Positions 14,960 to 23,928 of a stretch of DNA of 42,905 nucleotides are shown here, in pieces (position 1 is the first letter of the stretch; each line of letters begins with the position of its first letter). The translations under genes and the position numbers were made by a program. Source of the stretch: Bacillota bacterium (GTDB lineage: Bacteria > Bacillota > Clostridia > Christensenellales > Aristaeellaceae). The stretch spans positions 1-42,905 of the forward strand of contig JAEZTL010000050.1 of NCBI GenBank assembly GCA_023421395.1, read 5' to 3'. Below the pieces are notes generated by a model, which was not told the origin of the DNA, made no database searches, and saw only the letters and a program-made list of their open reading frames with translations.

Positions 14960-17900
14960 TCACGCCAGCACGACGGCATTCGCGCCAAACGCGCGCTCCA
15001 GCGCGCTCCGGTCGAAGCCCTCCCGCACCCAGAGGTTGCGGGGCGCGGCCTCCTCCAGGCCCTCGTCCGCGAGATGGAACACCACCGGAATCAGCCCGGG
15101 CGTGGGCATGAGCAGCACCGCCGCCTTCTCCCGGTCCGCGCGGCCCGGAAGCGTCAGGTGAAGCCTCAGCGCGTCGGGCCGGTCGTCTCCCTCGCGGAAG
15201 GCGATCTCCTCCCGGAGCGCCGGGGGCAGATCTCCGTCGCCTCCGGCGGATGCCCGGTTCCGGGCGGATGCGCCGTTTCCGGCGGGCGCGCGCCGTACGC
15301 CGTTTCCATTTTCCGCAAACCGGCCGCCGTTTATACCGCCGCCGGGGCGGCAGCCGTCGCCGTGGCACAGCGCGCGCGCTTCCTCGGGGATGATCTTGGG
15401 GGCCTCCTCCTCGCGGACGGAAAGCCGCCCCCGGAGCACCACCAGCGCCTCGGGCGCGAGGAGCGCCTGGTGCTTTTCAAACACCCGCGGGAACACCAGC
15501 GCCTCGGTGACGCCGCGGAGGTCCTCCAGCTGGACAAAGGCCATCATGCCGCCGGACTTCGTGGCCTTCATCCGCCGCTCGGCCACCATGCCCGCCATTT
15601 CGACGATTTCGCCGTCGTGGGAGAGGCCGCCGTCCGGTTCGTCGGCGAAGGCGGCCAGCGCGGCGCGGTCCACCGGGAAGCGGCCCAGCTCTTCCTTATA
15701 TTCGTCCAGCGGGTGGCCGGAGATGTATACGCCGGTCATGTCCCGCTCCATCTGCAGTTTTTCGCGCAGGGTTTCCGGCGCGCAGCCGGGCAGCGGCGGC
15801 GGCGGCAGCGCCTCGGCTTCGCCAAAGAGGGAAACCTGGCCTTCCAGCGTGTTTCTGCGCTTTTTCGCCGCGCCGTCGATGGCCTTTTCCAGCGCTTCCA
15901 GCTTTTGCTTCCGGGAGCCGGGCAGGCCGTCCAGCGCGCCGGCCATGACGAGGCTTTCCACGGCCTTTTTGTTCACCAGATCGCAGCAGGCGCGGTCGAT
16001 GAAATCATAGAGGTCGGTAAAGGGCGCCTTCCGGGCGGCGATGATGGCCATGACCGCGCCGTGCCCCACGTTTTTCACCGCGCCCAGGCCGAAGCGGATG
16101 GCTTTTTCCTGTGACCGGTCCACCGAGAACCCGTCCCCGGACAGGCCCACGTCCGGCGGCAGCACGCGGATGCCCAGGTGCTTGCAGGTGTCGATGTAGA
16201 AGGCGACCTTGTCGGTGTTGCCGGTGACGGAATTCATCAGCGCCGCCATGAATTCCACCGGGTGGTGGGCCTTGAGCCAGGCAGTCTGAGCGGCCACCAC
16301 GCCGTAGGCCGCGGCATGGGACTTGTTGAAGGCGTAGGAGGCGAAGGCGGTCATCTCCTCGAAGAGGCGCTCTGCCACTGACTCCGGCACGCCGCGGCGC
16401 ACCGCACCCTCCACCTCGACGGAGCCGTCCGGCGCCAGCTTGCCGTGGATGAAGTACTCCTTTTCCTTGGCCATCACGTCGTGCTTTTTCTTGGACATGG
16501 CGCGGCGCACCAGGTCGCTGCGGCCGTAGGAGTAGCCCGCCAGATCCCGGACGATCTGCATCACCTGCTCCTGGTACACCATGCAGCCGTAGGTCACGTC
16601 CAGGATGGGCCTGAGCATCGGATGTTCATAGCGCACGGAGGCGGGGTTCAGCTTGCCGGCGATGTAGCGGGGGATGGATTCCATCGGCCCCGGCCGGTAG
16701 AGGGATATGGCGGCGATGATGTCCTCGAAGTTCTCCGGCTTCATGTTCATCAGGAACGCGCGCATGCCGCTGGATTCCAACTGGAAGATGCCGTCGGTAT
16801 CGCCGGAGGCGATCATGCTGTAGATGGCGGGATCGTCCAGCGGAATATCCTCCGGCCGCATTTTCGGCCCTCCGCCCTCCGCCACCATGCGGAGCGTGTC
16901 GCCGATCACGGTGAGCGTGCGAAGGCCCAGAAAGTCCATCTTGAGCAGACCCAGCGCCTCCAGCGTGCCCATGGGGAACTGGGTGGTGACCACGTCGTCG
17001 TTGGTCTGCAGCGGCACGTACTCGTAGACGGGTTTGGCGGTGATCAGAACGCCGGCCGCGTGGGTGGAGGCGTGGCGGGGCATGCCTTCCAGCTTTTTCG
17101 CGGTGTCGATGAGCCGCGAAACCGCCTCGTCCGCGTCGCAGGCCTCCCGAAGCTGGGGGTTGGCGGAGAGCGCCTTGTCGAGGGTCATGTCCAGGGCAAA
17201 GGGCACCATCTTGGCCACCTGATCTGTCTGCTGGTAGGAAAGGCCCAGCACGCGGCCCACATCGCGGATCACCGCGCGGGCGGCCATGGTGCCGAAGGTG
17301 ATGATCTGCGCCACATGGTCGTGCCCGTAGCGGCGCGCCACGTAGTCGATCACCTCGCCCCGGCGCTCGTAGTCGAAGTCGATGTCAAGGTCGGGCATGG
17401 AGACGCGCTCCGGGTTCAGAAAGCGCTCGAACAGCAGGTTGTACTTCAGCGGGTCCACCGAGGTGATGCCCAGCGAGTAGGCCACGATGGAGCCCGCGCC
17501 GCTGCCGCGGCCGGGGCCCACGAGAATGCCGTTGTCCCGCGCGTATTTGATAAAGTCCCACACGATGAGGAAATAGTCCACATAGCCCATCTTCTCGATG
17601 ACGGCGAGTTCGTAATCAAGCCGCTCCCGCGCGTCCGCCCGGTCCGGGGCGTAGCGCGCGTTAAGGCCCTCGCGGCAGAGTTGCCGGAGCAGCGCCACCG
17701 CCTCCTGCCCTTCCGCGAGCGGGAAGCGGGGCAGGTGGGTGGAGGAGAAGTCGAAGTCCACGCGGCAGCGGTTTGCGATGTCCATGGTGTTTTCGATGGC
17801 GTCCGGCAGGTTCGGGAAGAGGCTTAGCATCTCCGCCTCGCTCTTGACGTAGAGCTGGTCGGTGTCCATGCGCATGCGGTTTTCGTCCGAGAGGGCCTTG

Positions 17901-18568
17901 CCCGTCTGGATGCACATCAAAACTTCCTGTGCCTCGGCGTCCTCCGGGGCCAGGTAGTGGCAGTCGTTGGTGGCGACGAGGGGCAGGTTCATCGCGCGGG
18001 CGAGCTTTACCAGCCGGGGCAGCGCCTGCTTTTCTTCCGCCAGGCCGTGGTCCTGGATCTCGATGAAAAAATTGCCCTCGCCGAAGATGCCGCGGTATTT
18101 TTCCGCCATCGACCGGGCGTCGTTCTCCCGGCCTTCCAGCAGCAGCTTCGGGATGTCGCCCGAAAGGCAGGCGGAAAGCGCGATCAGCCCGCCGGAATAC
18201 TTTTCCAGCAGACGGTAGTCCACCCGGGGTTTGTAGTAAAAGCCCCTCGTAAAGCCCTCGCTGACGAGGCGGATCAGGTTTTTGTAGCCCTCGTTATTTT
18301 CGCAGAGCAGCACCAGATGGCTGTACTCCCGGGCGGCGGACTGCTTTTCGTCCATGTCCGGGCATACGTAGACCTCGCAGCCGATGACGGGGTGGATGCC
18401 CCGCTTTTTGGCCTCTTTATAAAAATCGACGGCGCCGTACATCACGCCGTGGTCGGTGACGGCGCAGGCCGTCTGCCCGAGGGACTCCAGCCGGTCGAAC
18501 AGCCGGTCGATCCGGCAGGCGCCGTCCAGGAGACTGAACTGGGTGTGCAGGTGCAGGTGCGCGAACAT
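14960..18568 (-). CDS. dnaE: DNA polymerase III alpha subunit
   Basis: Start ATG 18568 has GGAGG 6 bases upstream and gives 1202 residues; the upstream in-frame ATG at 18604 lacks a ribosome binding site. The PHP domain opens with HLHLHTQFSLLDG. The polymerase palm carries GPGRGSGAGS (351-360) and PDLDIDF, where D393 and D395 are the expected catalytic aspartates. The tau/beta-binding, helix-hairpin-helix and OB-fold regions follow in the usual order. This is a DnaE-type, not a PolC-type, alpha subunit, since no exonuclease domain is inserted. A Gly/Asn/Arg/Ala-rich stretch at residues 1070-1113 (15230-15361) separates the OB region from the C-terminal segment and looks like an expansion. It probably has its own promoter (18604-18632). 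Confidence 0.97.
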   Translation of the reverse strand: MFAHLHLHTQFSLLDGACRIDRLFDRLESLGQTACAVTDHGVMYGAVDFYKEAKKRGIHPVIGCEVYVCPDMDEKQSAAREYSHLVLLCENNEGYKNLIRLVSEGFTRGFYYKPRVDYRLLEKYSGGLIALSACLSGDIPKLLLEGRENDARSMAEKYRGIFGEGNFFIEIQDHGLAEEKQALPRLVKLARAMNLPLVATNDCHYLAPEDAEAQEVLMCIQTGKALSDENRMRMDTDQLYVKSEAEMLSLFPNLPDAIENTMDIANRCRVDFDFSSTHLPRFPLAEGQEAVALLRQLCREGLNARYAPDRADARERLDYELAVIEKMGYVDYFLIVWDFIKYARDNGILVGPGRGSGAGSIVAYSLGITSVDPLKYNLLFERFLNPERVSMPDLDIDFDYERRGEVIDYVARRYGHDHVAQIITFGTMAARAVIRDVGRVLGLSYQQTDQVAKMVPFALDMTLDKALSANPQLREACDADEAVSRLIDTAKKLEGMPRHASTHAAGVLITAKPVYEYVPLQTNDDVVTTQFPMGTLEALGLLKMDFLGLRTLTVIGDTLRMVAEGGGPKMRPEDIPLDDPAIYSMIASGDTDGIFQLESSGMRAFLMNMKPENFEDIIAAISLYRPGPMESIPRYIAGKLNPASVRYEHPMLRPILDVTYGCMVYQEQVMQIVRDLAGYSYGRSDLVRRAMSKKKHDVMAKEKEYFIHGKLAPDGSVEVEGAVRRGVPESVAERLFEEMTAFASYAFNKSHAAAYGVVAAQTAWLKAHHPVEFMAALMNSVTGNTDKVAFYIDTCKHLGIRVLPPDVGLSGDGFSVDRSQEKAIRFGLGAVKNVGHGAVMAIIAARKAPFTDLYDFIDRACCDLVNKKAVESLVMAGALDGLPGSRKQKLEALEKAIDGAAKKRRNTLEGQVSLFGEAEALPPPPLPGCAPETLREKLQMERDMTGVYISGHPLDEYKEELGRFPVDRAALAAFADEPDGGLSHDGEIVEMAGMVAERRMKATKSGGMMAFVQLEDLRGVTEALVFPRVFEKHQALLAPEALVVLRGRLSVREEEAPKIIPEEARALCHGDGCRPGGGINGGRFAENGNGVRRAPAGNGASARNRASAGGDGDLPPALREEIAFREGDDRPDALRLHLTLPGRADREKAAVLLMPTPGLIPVVFHLADEGLEEAAPRNLWVREGFDRSALERAFGANAVVLA

Positions 18569-18603
18569 GGATTGCCTCCGTGCGGGAAAATTTGCCGCCC
18601 TCA

Positions 18604-18632
18604 ATTATACCATCTTTTCGCATTTAACGCAA
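18604..18632 (-). promoter_or_regulatory. Probable promoter of dnaE
   Basis: On the minus strand TTGCGT (18632-18627) and a perfect TATAAT (18609-18604) are spaced by 17 bases. The start codon lies about 36 bases beyond the -10 element. Confidence 0.65.
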
Positions 18633-18754
18633 ACCAGCGCGCAAGCGCCCTGAAAAAGTTCTATACTACTATACTGACGTGATTTTGACTTGGGGAGGCT
18701 CCTCCGATGTGAGAGACGGCGCGGCGACCCAATAAACATCGGGAGGAAGATTTC

Positions 18755-20368
18755 ATGGACCATCCGGAACTCCAATCGGAGGTTAAGCGCAGGCGCACCT
18801 TCGCCATCATATCCCACCCCGACGCGGGCAAGACCACGCTGACGGAAAAGCTGCTGCTCTACGGCGGCGCGATTCGCCAGGCAGGCTCCGTCAAGGCGCG
18901 AAAAGCCGCCCGCCACGCCACCAGCGACTGGATGGAGATCGAAAAGCAGCGCGGCATCTCCGTCACCTCCAGCGCCATGCAGTTCGACTTCGACGGCTAC
19001 CGCATCAACATTCTGGACACCCCCGGCCACCAGGACTTCTCCGAGGACACCTACCGCACGCTGATCGCGGCGGATTCGGCGGTGATGCTGATCGACTGCG
19101 CCAAGGGCGTCGAGGAGCAGACGGTGAAGCTGTTCAAGGTGTGCCGCCTGAGATCCATCCCCATCTTCACCTTCGTCAACAAGCTCGACCGCGCCGGCAA
19201 GGATCCGTTCGAGCTGATGGAGGAGCTGGAGCAGGTGCTGGGCATCCGCTCCTGCCCGGTAAACTGGCCCATCGGCGTACACGGCGACTTCAAGGGCGTA
19301 TACCAGCGGGACTGCAGGGAAGTGCTCCTCTACCGCGGCGGCGATCACGGCCAGGGCCGCGCCGAGGAGGTGCGCCTGTCGCTGGACGACCCCGCGCTGC
19401 CCGGCGCGCTGGGGCGCAGCTACTACGAAAAGCTGCTGGAGGACGTGGAGCTTCTCGACGTGGCGGGAGACCCCTTCGACCTTTCGAAGATTCTCTCCGG
19501 CCAGTTGACGCCGATGTTCTTCGGCTCCGCCATGAGCAACTTCGGCGTGGAGCCGTTCCTCACGCGCTTTCTCGGCTACACCCGCTCGCCCTCGCCCCGG
19601 GAGAGCGACCAGGGCCTCATCCAGCCGGACGAGGACCGCTTTACCGGCTTCGTGTTCAAGATTCAGGCCAACATGAACCCGGCCCACCGGGACCGGCTGG
19701 CCTTCATGCGGGTGTGCTCGGGCGTATTTGAAAAGGGCATGACGGTGTGGCACTCCTCCTCCGGAAGCCGCATCAAGCTGGCCCAGCCCCAGACCTTCAT
19801 GGCCCAGGAGCACGAGAGCGTGGAGACGGCCTACCCGGGCGACATCATCGGCCTATTTGATCCGGGGATCTTCCGCTTGGGCGACACGCTGTGCGAGGGC
19901 GCGCCGGTCCGCTATTCCGGCATTCCGCTGTTCGCGCCGGAGTTCTTCTGCCGGATCAGCCCGGTGGACTCCATGAAGCGCAAGCAGTTCGCCAAGGGCG
20001 TTTCGCAGCTTTCGCAGGAGGGCGCGATCCAGACCTTCAAGCGCCCGGACATCGGCCGCGAGGAAGTGATCGCCGGCGTGGTGGGCGTACTCCAGATGGA
20101 CGTGCTGGAGTACCGCCTGAAGGGCGAATACGGCGTGGAGCTGACCCGGGAGACGCTGCCCTTCCGCTACGTGCGCTGGGTGGAGACGACCCCGAAACCC
20201 ATCGACCGGCTGCGGCTGACCTCCACCACCGCCCGCGCCGTCGACCGCGCCGGGCGCGACGTGCTCATGTTTGAAAACGAATGGTCGATCCGCCTCGCCA
20301 CCGAAAACAACGAAGGGCTGGTTTTGAAGGAAACCGCCGACAGACTGACAGCGGACGTGCTGGACTGA
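18755..20368 (+). CDS. prfC: Peptide chain release factor 3
   Basis: RF3 is a translational GTPase that removes RF1/RF2 from the ribosome after peptide release. The 537-residue product has the GTPase motifs HPDAGKTT (21-28), DTPGH (88-92) and NKLD (142-145). The segment WMEIEKQRGISVTSSAMQF after the first motif is diagnostic for RF3 rather than EF-G. The C-terminal part matches RF3, including RPDIGREEVIAGVVGVLQ-type sequence in domain III. The start ATG 18755 is preceded by GGGAGGA at 18741-18747. It is followed after 19 bases by typA on the same strand, so the two GTPase genes are probably co-transcribed. The length is normal for the family. Confidence 0.97.
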   Translation: MDHPELQSEVKRRRTFAIISHPDAGKTTLTEKLLLYGGAIRQAGSVKARKAARHATSDWMEIEKQRGISVTSSAMQFDFDGYRINILDTPGHQDFSEDTYRTLIAADSAVMLIDCAKGVEEQTVKLFKVCRLRSIPIFTFVNKLDRAGKDPFELMEELEQVLGIRSCPVNWPIGVHGDFKGVYQRDCREVLLYRGGDHGQGRAEEVRLSLDDPALPGALGRSYYEKLLEDVELLDVAGDPFDLSKILSGQLTPMFFGSAMSNFGVEPFLTRFLGYTRSPSPRESDQGLIQPDEDRFTGFVFKIQANMNPAHRDRLAFMRVCSGVFEKGMTVWHSSSGSRIKLAQPQTFMAQEHESVETAYPGDIIGLFDPGIFRLGDTLCEGAPVRYSGIPLFAPEFFCRISPVDSMKRKQFAKGVSQLSQEGAIQTFKRPDIGREEVIAGVVGVLQMDVLEYRLKGEYGVELTRETLPFRYVRWVETTPKPIDRLRLTSTTARAVDRAGRDVLMFENEWSIRLATENNEGLVLKETADRLTADVLD

Positions 20369-20387
20369 AAAAAAGGGGTAAACGCAT

Positions 20388-22214
20388 TTGAAAATGATTC
20401 GGGAAGACCTTCGGAACATCGCCATCATCGCCCACGTCGACCACGGCAAAACCACGCTGGTGGACGAAATGCTCAAGCAGGGCGGCGTGTTCCGCAAAAA
20501 CCAGCAGGTGGCTGAGCGCGTGATGGACTCAAACGACCTCGAGCGCGAGCGGGGCATCACGATTCTCGCCAAGAACACCGCCGTGCACTATGAGGGCGTG
20601 AAGATCAACATCGTGGACACCCCCGGCCACGCGGACTTCTCCGGCGAGGTGGAGCGGGTGCTCAAGATGGTGGACGGCGTGCTGCTGCTGGTGGACTCCT
20701 TCGAGGGCCCCATGCCGCAGACCCGTTTCGTCACCAAGAAGGCGCTGGAGCTGAATCTGCCGGTGATCGTGGTGGTCAACAAGGTGGACAGGCCCGACGC
20801 ACGCTGCGCCGACGTGGTGGACGAGACGCTGGAACTGCTGCTGGAACTGGACGCCTCCAACGAGCAGCTGGACAGCCCCGTCGTCTTCGCCTCCGGCCGG
20901 GACGGCACCGCCACGCTGGACTTTGAAAAGCCCGGCGAGGACCTCCGGCCGCTCTTTGACCAGATTCTCACCCACATCCCCGCGCCCGAGGGCGATCCGG
21001 ACGAGCCGCTGCAGCTGCTCATCTCCACCATCGACTACAACGATTACCTGGGCCGCGTGGGCGTGGGCCGCGTGGAACGCGGACAGATCCGGCAGTCGCA
21101 GATGGCGGTGCGCGCAACCTACGGCTCCGAAGACGTCAGCGCGCCGACCCGGCTGGCGGGGCTCTTCCAGTTCGACGGCCTCAAGCGCGTGCCCTGCGAC
21201 GAGGCGCGGATGGGCGACATCGTGGCCATCAACGGGTTTGACGAATTGTCCATCGGCGACACCATCTGCCCGCCGGGTCAGGCGGAGCCGCTGCCGTTCC
21301 TCAAGATCTCCGAGCCCACCGTGTCCATGAATTTCTGCGTCAACGACAGCCCCTTTGCCGGCACGGAAGGCCAGTTTGTGACTTCCCGCCACCTGCGCGC
21401 GCGGCTTCTGAAGGAAATGCAGACCGACGTTTCGCTCCGGGTCGAGGATACCGATACCACCGACGCCTTCCGCGTGTCCGGACGCGGCGAGCTGCACCTG
21501 TCGATCCTCATCGAAACCATGCGCCGCCAGGGCTACGAGTTCCAAGTGACCAAGCCCCACGTGCTGTATAAAGAGATTGACGGCGTGCTGCACGAGCCGA
21601 TGGAGCTGCTGGTCTGCGACGTGCCCAACGAATACGCCGGCGCGGTCATCGAAAAGCTGGGCCGCCGCAAGGGTACGCTGGTCGCCATGCAGGGCGCGGA
21701 GCGCACCCGGATGGAATTCACCATCCCCTCCCGCGGACTCTTCGGCTACCGGCCGGAGTTCCTCACCGACACCCGCGGCGAGGGTGTGATGAGCGCCGTG
21801 TTCGACGGCTACGAGCCCTATAAGGGGGACATCCCCACCCGTGTCTCCGGCTCCCTGGTGGCCTTTGAGACCGGAGAGACCACCAGCTATGCGATGTTCT
21901 ACCTGCAGGACCGGGGCGAACTGTTCCTGTTGCCGGGCACCAAGGTCTATTCCGGCATGATCGTGGGCCGCTCCTCCCGTCCCGGCGATATCGACGTCAA
22001 CGTATGCAAGAAAAAACACCTGACCTCCATCCGCAACTCCGCCGGCGCCGAGGAGGCGCTCAAGATCACCTCCGTCCGCATCCTCACGCTGGAGGAGGCC
22101 CTCGAGTTCATCGACGACGACGAGCTGGTGGAGATCACGCCCAAGTCCGTGCGCATGCGCAAGCGCGAACTCAACGCCGAGCAGCGCAAGAAGAGCCTGA
22201 GCAGGGCGAAGTAA
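20388..22214 (+). CDS. typA: Ribosome-associated GTPase TypA/BipA
   Basis: TypA/BipA is a GTPase of the EF-G/LepA superfamily that acts in 50S ribosome assembly and stress or low-temperature growth. The 608-residue product shows HVDHGKT (16-22), DTPGH (77-81) and NKVD (131-134), the switch region LERERGITILAKNTAV characteristic of TypA, and the C-terminal TypA-specific domain ending near ELVEITPKSVRMRK. The start is TTG 20388 with AAGGGG at 20373-20378, 9 bases upstream. ATG 20394 is possible but has longer spacing. It is the second gene after prfC. A strong hairpin lies downstream at 22292-22319. Confidence 0.97.
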   Translation: MKMIREDLRNIAIIAHVDHGKTTLVDEMLKQGGVFRKNQQVAERVMDSNDLERERGITILAKNTAVHYEGVKINIVDTPGHADFSGEVERVLKMVDGVLLLVDSFEGPMPQTRFVTKKALELNLPVIVVVNKVDRPDARCADVVDETLELLLELDASNEQLDSPVVFASGRDGTATLDFEKPGEDLRPLFDQILTHIPAPEGDPDEPLQLLISTIDYNDYLGRVGVGRVERGQIRQSQMAVRATYGSEDVSAPTRLAGLFQFDGLKRVPCDEARMGDIVAINGFDELSIGDTICPPGQAEPLPFLKISEPTVSMNFCVNDSPFAGTEGQFVTSRHLRARLLKEMQTDVSLRVEDTDTTDAFRVSGRGELHLSILIETMRRQGYEFQVTKPHVLYKEIDGVLHEPMELLVCDVPNEYAGAVIEKLGRRKGTLVAMQGAERTRMEFTIPSRGLFGYRPEFLTDTRGEGVMSAVFDGYEPYKGDIPTRVSGSLVAFETGETTSYAMFYLQDRGELFLLPGTKVYSGMIVGRSSRPGDIDVNVCKKKHLTSIRNSAGAEEALKITSVRILTLEEALEFIDDDELVEITPKSVRMRKRELNAEQRKKSLSRAK

Positions 22215-22291
22215 CGGGGGAACGCCGGGGGGATTCCGCCCCCCCCGGCCCCCCCTGCCAGAGGGATTGAATCCCGCTGGATTCCCCGCAG

Positions 22292-22319
22292 AAATGACCG
22301 CGCAAAGCGCGGTCATTTT
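22292..22319 (+). terminator. Probable terminator after prfC-typA
   Basis: A perfect 12-bp stem, AAATGACCGCGC (22292-22303) with GCGCGGTCATTT (22307-22318), has an AAA loop and ends in TTTT (22316-22319). The T tract is short, so efficiency is uncertain. It lies about 78 bases after the typA stop. Confidence 0.65.
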
Positions 22320-22428
22320 GGGAAGCGGGTCATGAACCATCCCCTGACTCTCGTCCCATAAACGGCTGATTTACCGCTTGTTGCCCGTCATTTCTTGACC
22401 CGAAAATAGACGCGCCGGCGGAAATTTT

Positions 22429-22494
22429 CCCTCTGTGAGGGTCCCAAGGGGAATCATTCCCCTTGGTGGGATTCCAAAGGGCAGAGCCCTTTGG
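22429..22494. repeat. Cluster of three tandem palindromes upstream of recF
   Basis: Three hairpins stand in a row. CCCTC/GAGGG lies at 22429-22441. CCAAGGGGAAT with ATTCCCCTTGG lies at 22444-22466, with one central base. CCAAAGGGC with GCCCTTTGG lies at 22474-22494. The last two share a CCAA-GGG layout, as expected for a REP-like repeat family. The cluster ends 28 bases before the recF start, inside its likely leader. The rest of the 22215-22521 gap holds only the typA terminator and nothing else I can identify. Confidence 0.65.
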
Positions 22495-22521
22495 CGTACT
22501 CTCCCCGAAAGGAGCGCCGCC

Positions 22522-23589
22522 ATGACCGTCAAGCGCCTGACCGTCGAAAACTTCCGCCCCTATGAGAAGGCGGAACTCCTTCCCGCGCCGGGCGTGACGC
22601 TGCTCCACGGCGGCAACGCCCAGGGCAAGACGGCGCTGATCGAGGCGCTGTACCTTACTTGCACCGGGCGCTCCCACCGCACCAGCCGGGATGCGGAGCT
22701 GATCCGGTCCGGTCAGGGCTTTTCGCGGGTAAGCGTGGAGGCGGAGAGGCGGGACGGCCGCCATGACGTGGAGATCCTTTTGCGCCCCGGCGAGAAAAAG
22801 CGGATCCTGATCGGCGGCAGCGCGGCGTCCCGCTCGGGGGATCTGATGGGCCATGTGACGGGGGTCCTGTTTTCGCCGGAGGATCTGCGCATGGTGAAGG
22901 ACGGCCCCGCGGAGCGCCGCCGCTTTGTGGACATGGAGCTTTCGCAGATGCGCCCGGCCTACTATCAGGCGTTGCAACGCTACAACCGCGCGCTTTTGCA
23001 GCGGGGCACACTCCTCAGAACCGGTGATCTCACATGCCTGGACGCCTGGGACGAACAGCTGGCCAAGTACGGCGCGGCCATCATGCGCGCGCGCATCGCC
23101 TTTTCGGAAAAGCTCTCGGCCATCGCGCGGGCGGTGCACCGGGACATCTCCGGCGGCGAGGAGCTGCGCCTGGAATACCGCCCCGGCGCCAAGGCGGAGC
23201 CGGAGGAGGGCGCGCTGATGACGCTGCTCAGGGCCGCGCGGCCTCAGGACGAGCGCCGCCTGACCACCTCCGTAGGCCCGCACCGGGACGATTTGCTGTT
23301 TTTTATCGCCGGCGCGGATGCCCGCGCCTACGGCTCCCAGGGCCAGCAGCGCACGCTGGCGCTTTCGCTCAAGCTGTCGGAGCTGGAGGTCATGAAGGAC
23401 GAGACGGGCGAGTATCCGGTGCTGATGCTGGACGACGTGATGAGCGAGCTGGACCCCGACCGCCGTCGGCTCCTGCTGACGCGCCTCGACGGCGTGCAGA
23501 CGCTGATCGCCTCCACCGACCCCGCGGACCTGGCGGGCGCCAGAGTGGACCTCTCGGTTCGGGTCGAGGCGGGCAAACTGCATCTGTAA
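22522..23589 (+). CDS. recF: DNA replication and repair protein RecF
   Basis: RecF is an SMC-like ATPase that, with RecO and RecR, helps load RecA at gaps in single-stranded DNA. From ATG 22522, with AAAGGAG 7 bases upstream, the product has 355 residues, the usual size. The N-terminus (KRLTVENFRPYEKAEL) matches the family, followed by Walker A GGNAQGKT (30-37), FSPEDLRMVKDGPAERRRF, the signature region YGSQGQQRTLALSLKL, and Walker B MLDDVMSELD. In most bacteria recF lies in the dnaA-dnaN-recF-gyr cluster; here it is alone after prfC-typA. The stop codon abuts the second MITE-like element. Confidence 0.96.
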   Translation: MTVKRLTVENFRPYEKAELLPAPGVTLLHGGNAQGKTALIEALYLTCTGRSHRTSRDAELIRSGQGFSRVSVEAERRDGRHDVEILLRPGEKKRILIGGSAASRSGDLMGHVTGVLFSPEDLRMVKDGPAERRRFVDMELSQMRPAYYQALQRYNRALLQRGTLLRTGDLTCLDAWDEQLAKYGAAIMRARIAFSEKLSAIARAVHRDISGGEELRLEYRPGAKAEPEEGALMTLLRAARPQDERRLTTSVGPHRDDLLFFIAGADARAYGSQGQQRTLALSLKLSELEVMKDETGEYPVLMLDDVMSELDPDRRRLLLTRLDGVQTLIASTDPADLAGARVDLSVRVEAGKLHL

Positions 23590-23590
23590 T

Positions 23591-23848
23591 GCCAATCCAA
23601 AACAATCAGGATTCGTCGGGCTGGGTCTTATGGCGCGGGCAAGGTTGGTTTCTTCTCAGGGGAAACCAAGTTGCTTCGCGGCCGGGTAATTCAAATGGAT
23701 TTGAATCACCCGTCCCGTGTCGCCTCCCACTCAAAATAGCGCTGCATTTCACGCCGAAGGCGTATCCCGAAGGGTTTCCTCGCTTCGGCGCCTTGTTCGG
23801 CATCCAAAATCCTTCGCCCCTTTGGAATAATGATTATTTTTGCTTGGT
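23591..23848. repeat. MITE-like element with terminal inverted repeats, copy 2
   Basis: This 258-bp stretch starts one base after the recF stop codon. Its first 24 bases (GCCAATCCAAAACAATC...) and the reverse complement of its last 24 (ACCAAGCAAAAATAATC...) agree at 18 of 24 positions. The match extends weakly outward as TAAT/TTAT. The right 68 bp align with copy 1. The interior has two further palindromes: TTGGTTTC/GAAACCAA (23645-23669) and ATTCAAAT/ATTTGAAT (23689-23706). No protein with a ribosome binding site is encoded. Confidence 0.62.
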
Positions 23849-23881
23849 ATAAGAAGCGCGAAAAAATCCCGCGGGTTTCAT

Positions 23882-23918
23882 AAAAAAGGCCCGCCAGCTA
23901 TGGACGGCGGGCGTTTTT
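23882..23918. terminator. Bidirectional terminator between recF and the DegV gene
   Basis: GCCCGCC (23889-23895) pairs with GGCGGGC (23906-23912). Six A residues precede it (23882-23887), giving a T run for the minus strand, and five T residues (23914-23918) follow on the plus strand, so it can stop both convergent transcripts. Confidence 0.88.
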
Positions 23919-23928
23919 GTATTTGGAA

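Noticed and set aside
18661..18720. Sigma-A promoter for prfC
   Set aside because: TATACT occurs twice (18662, 18670) and TTGACT at 18685, but no pair has acceptable spacing, so no call is made.
23034..23852. Plus-strand open frame overlapping recF and the downstream repeat
   Set aside because: It is an out-of-frame shadow of recF running into non-coding repeat; the amino acid composition is not protein-like.
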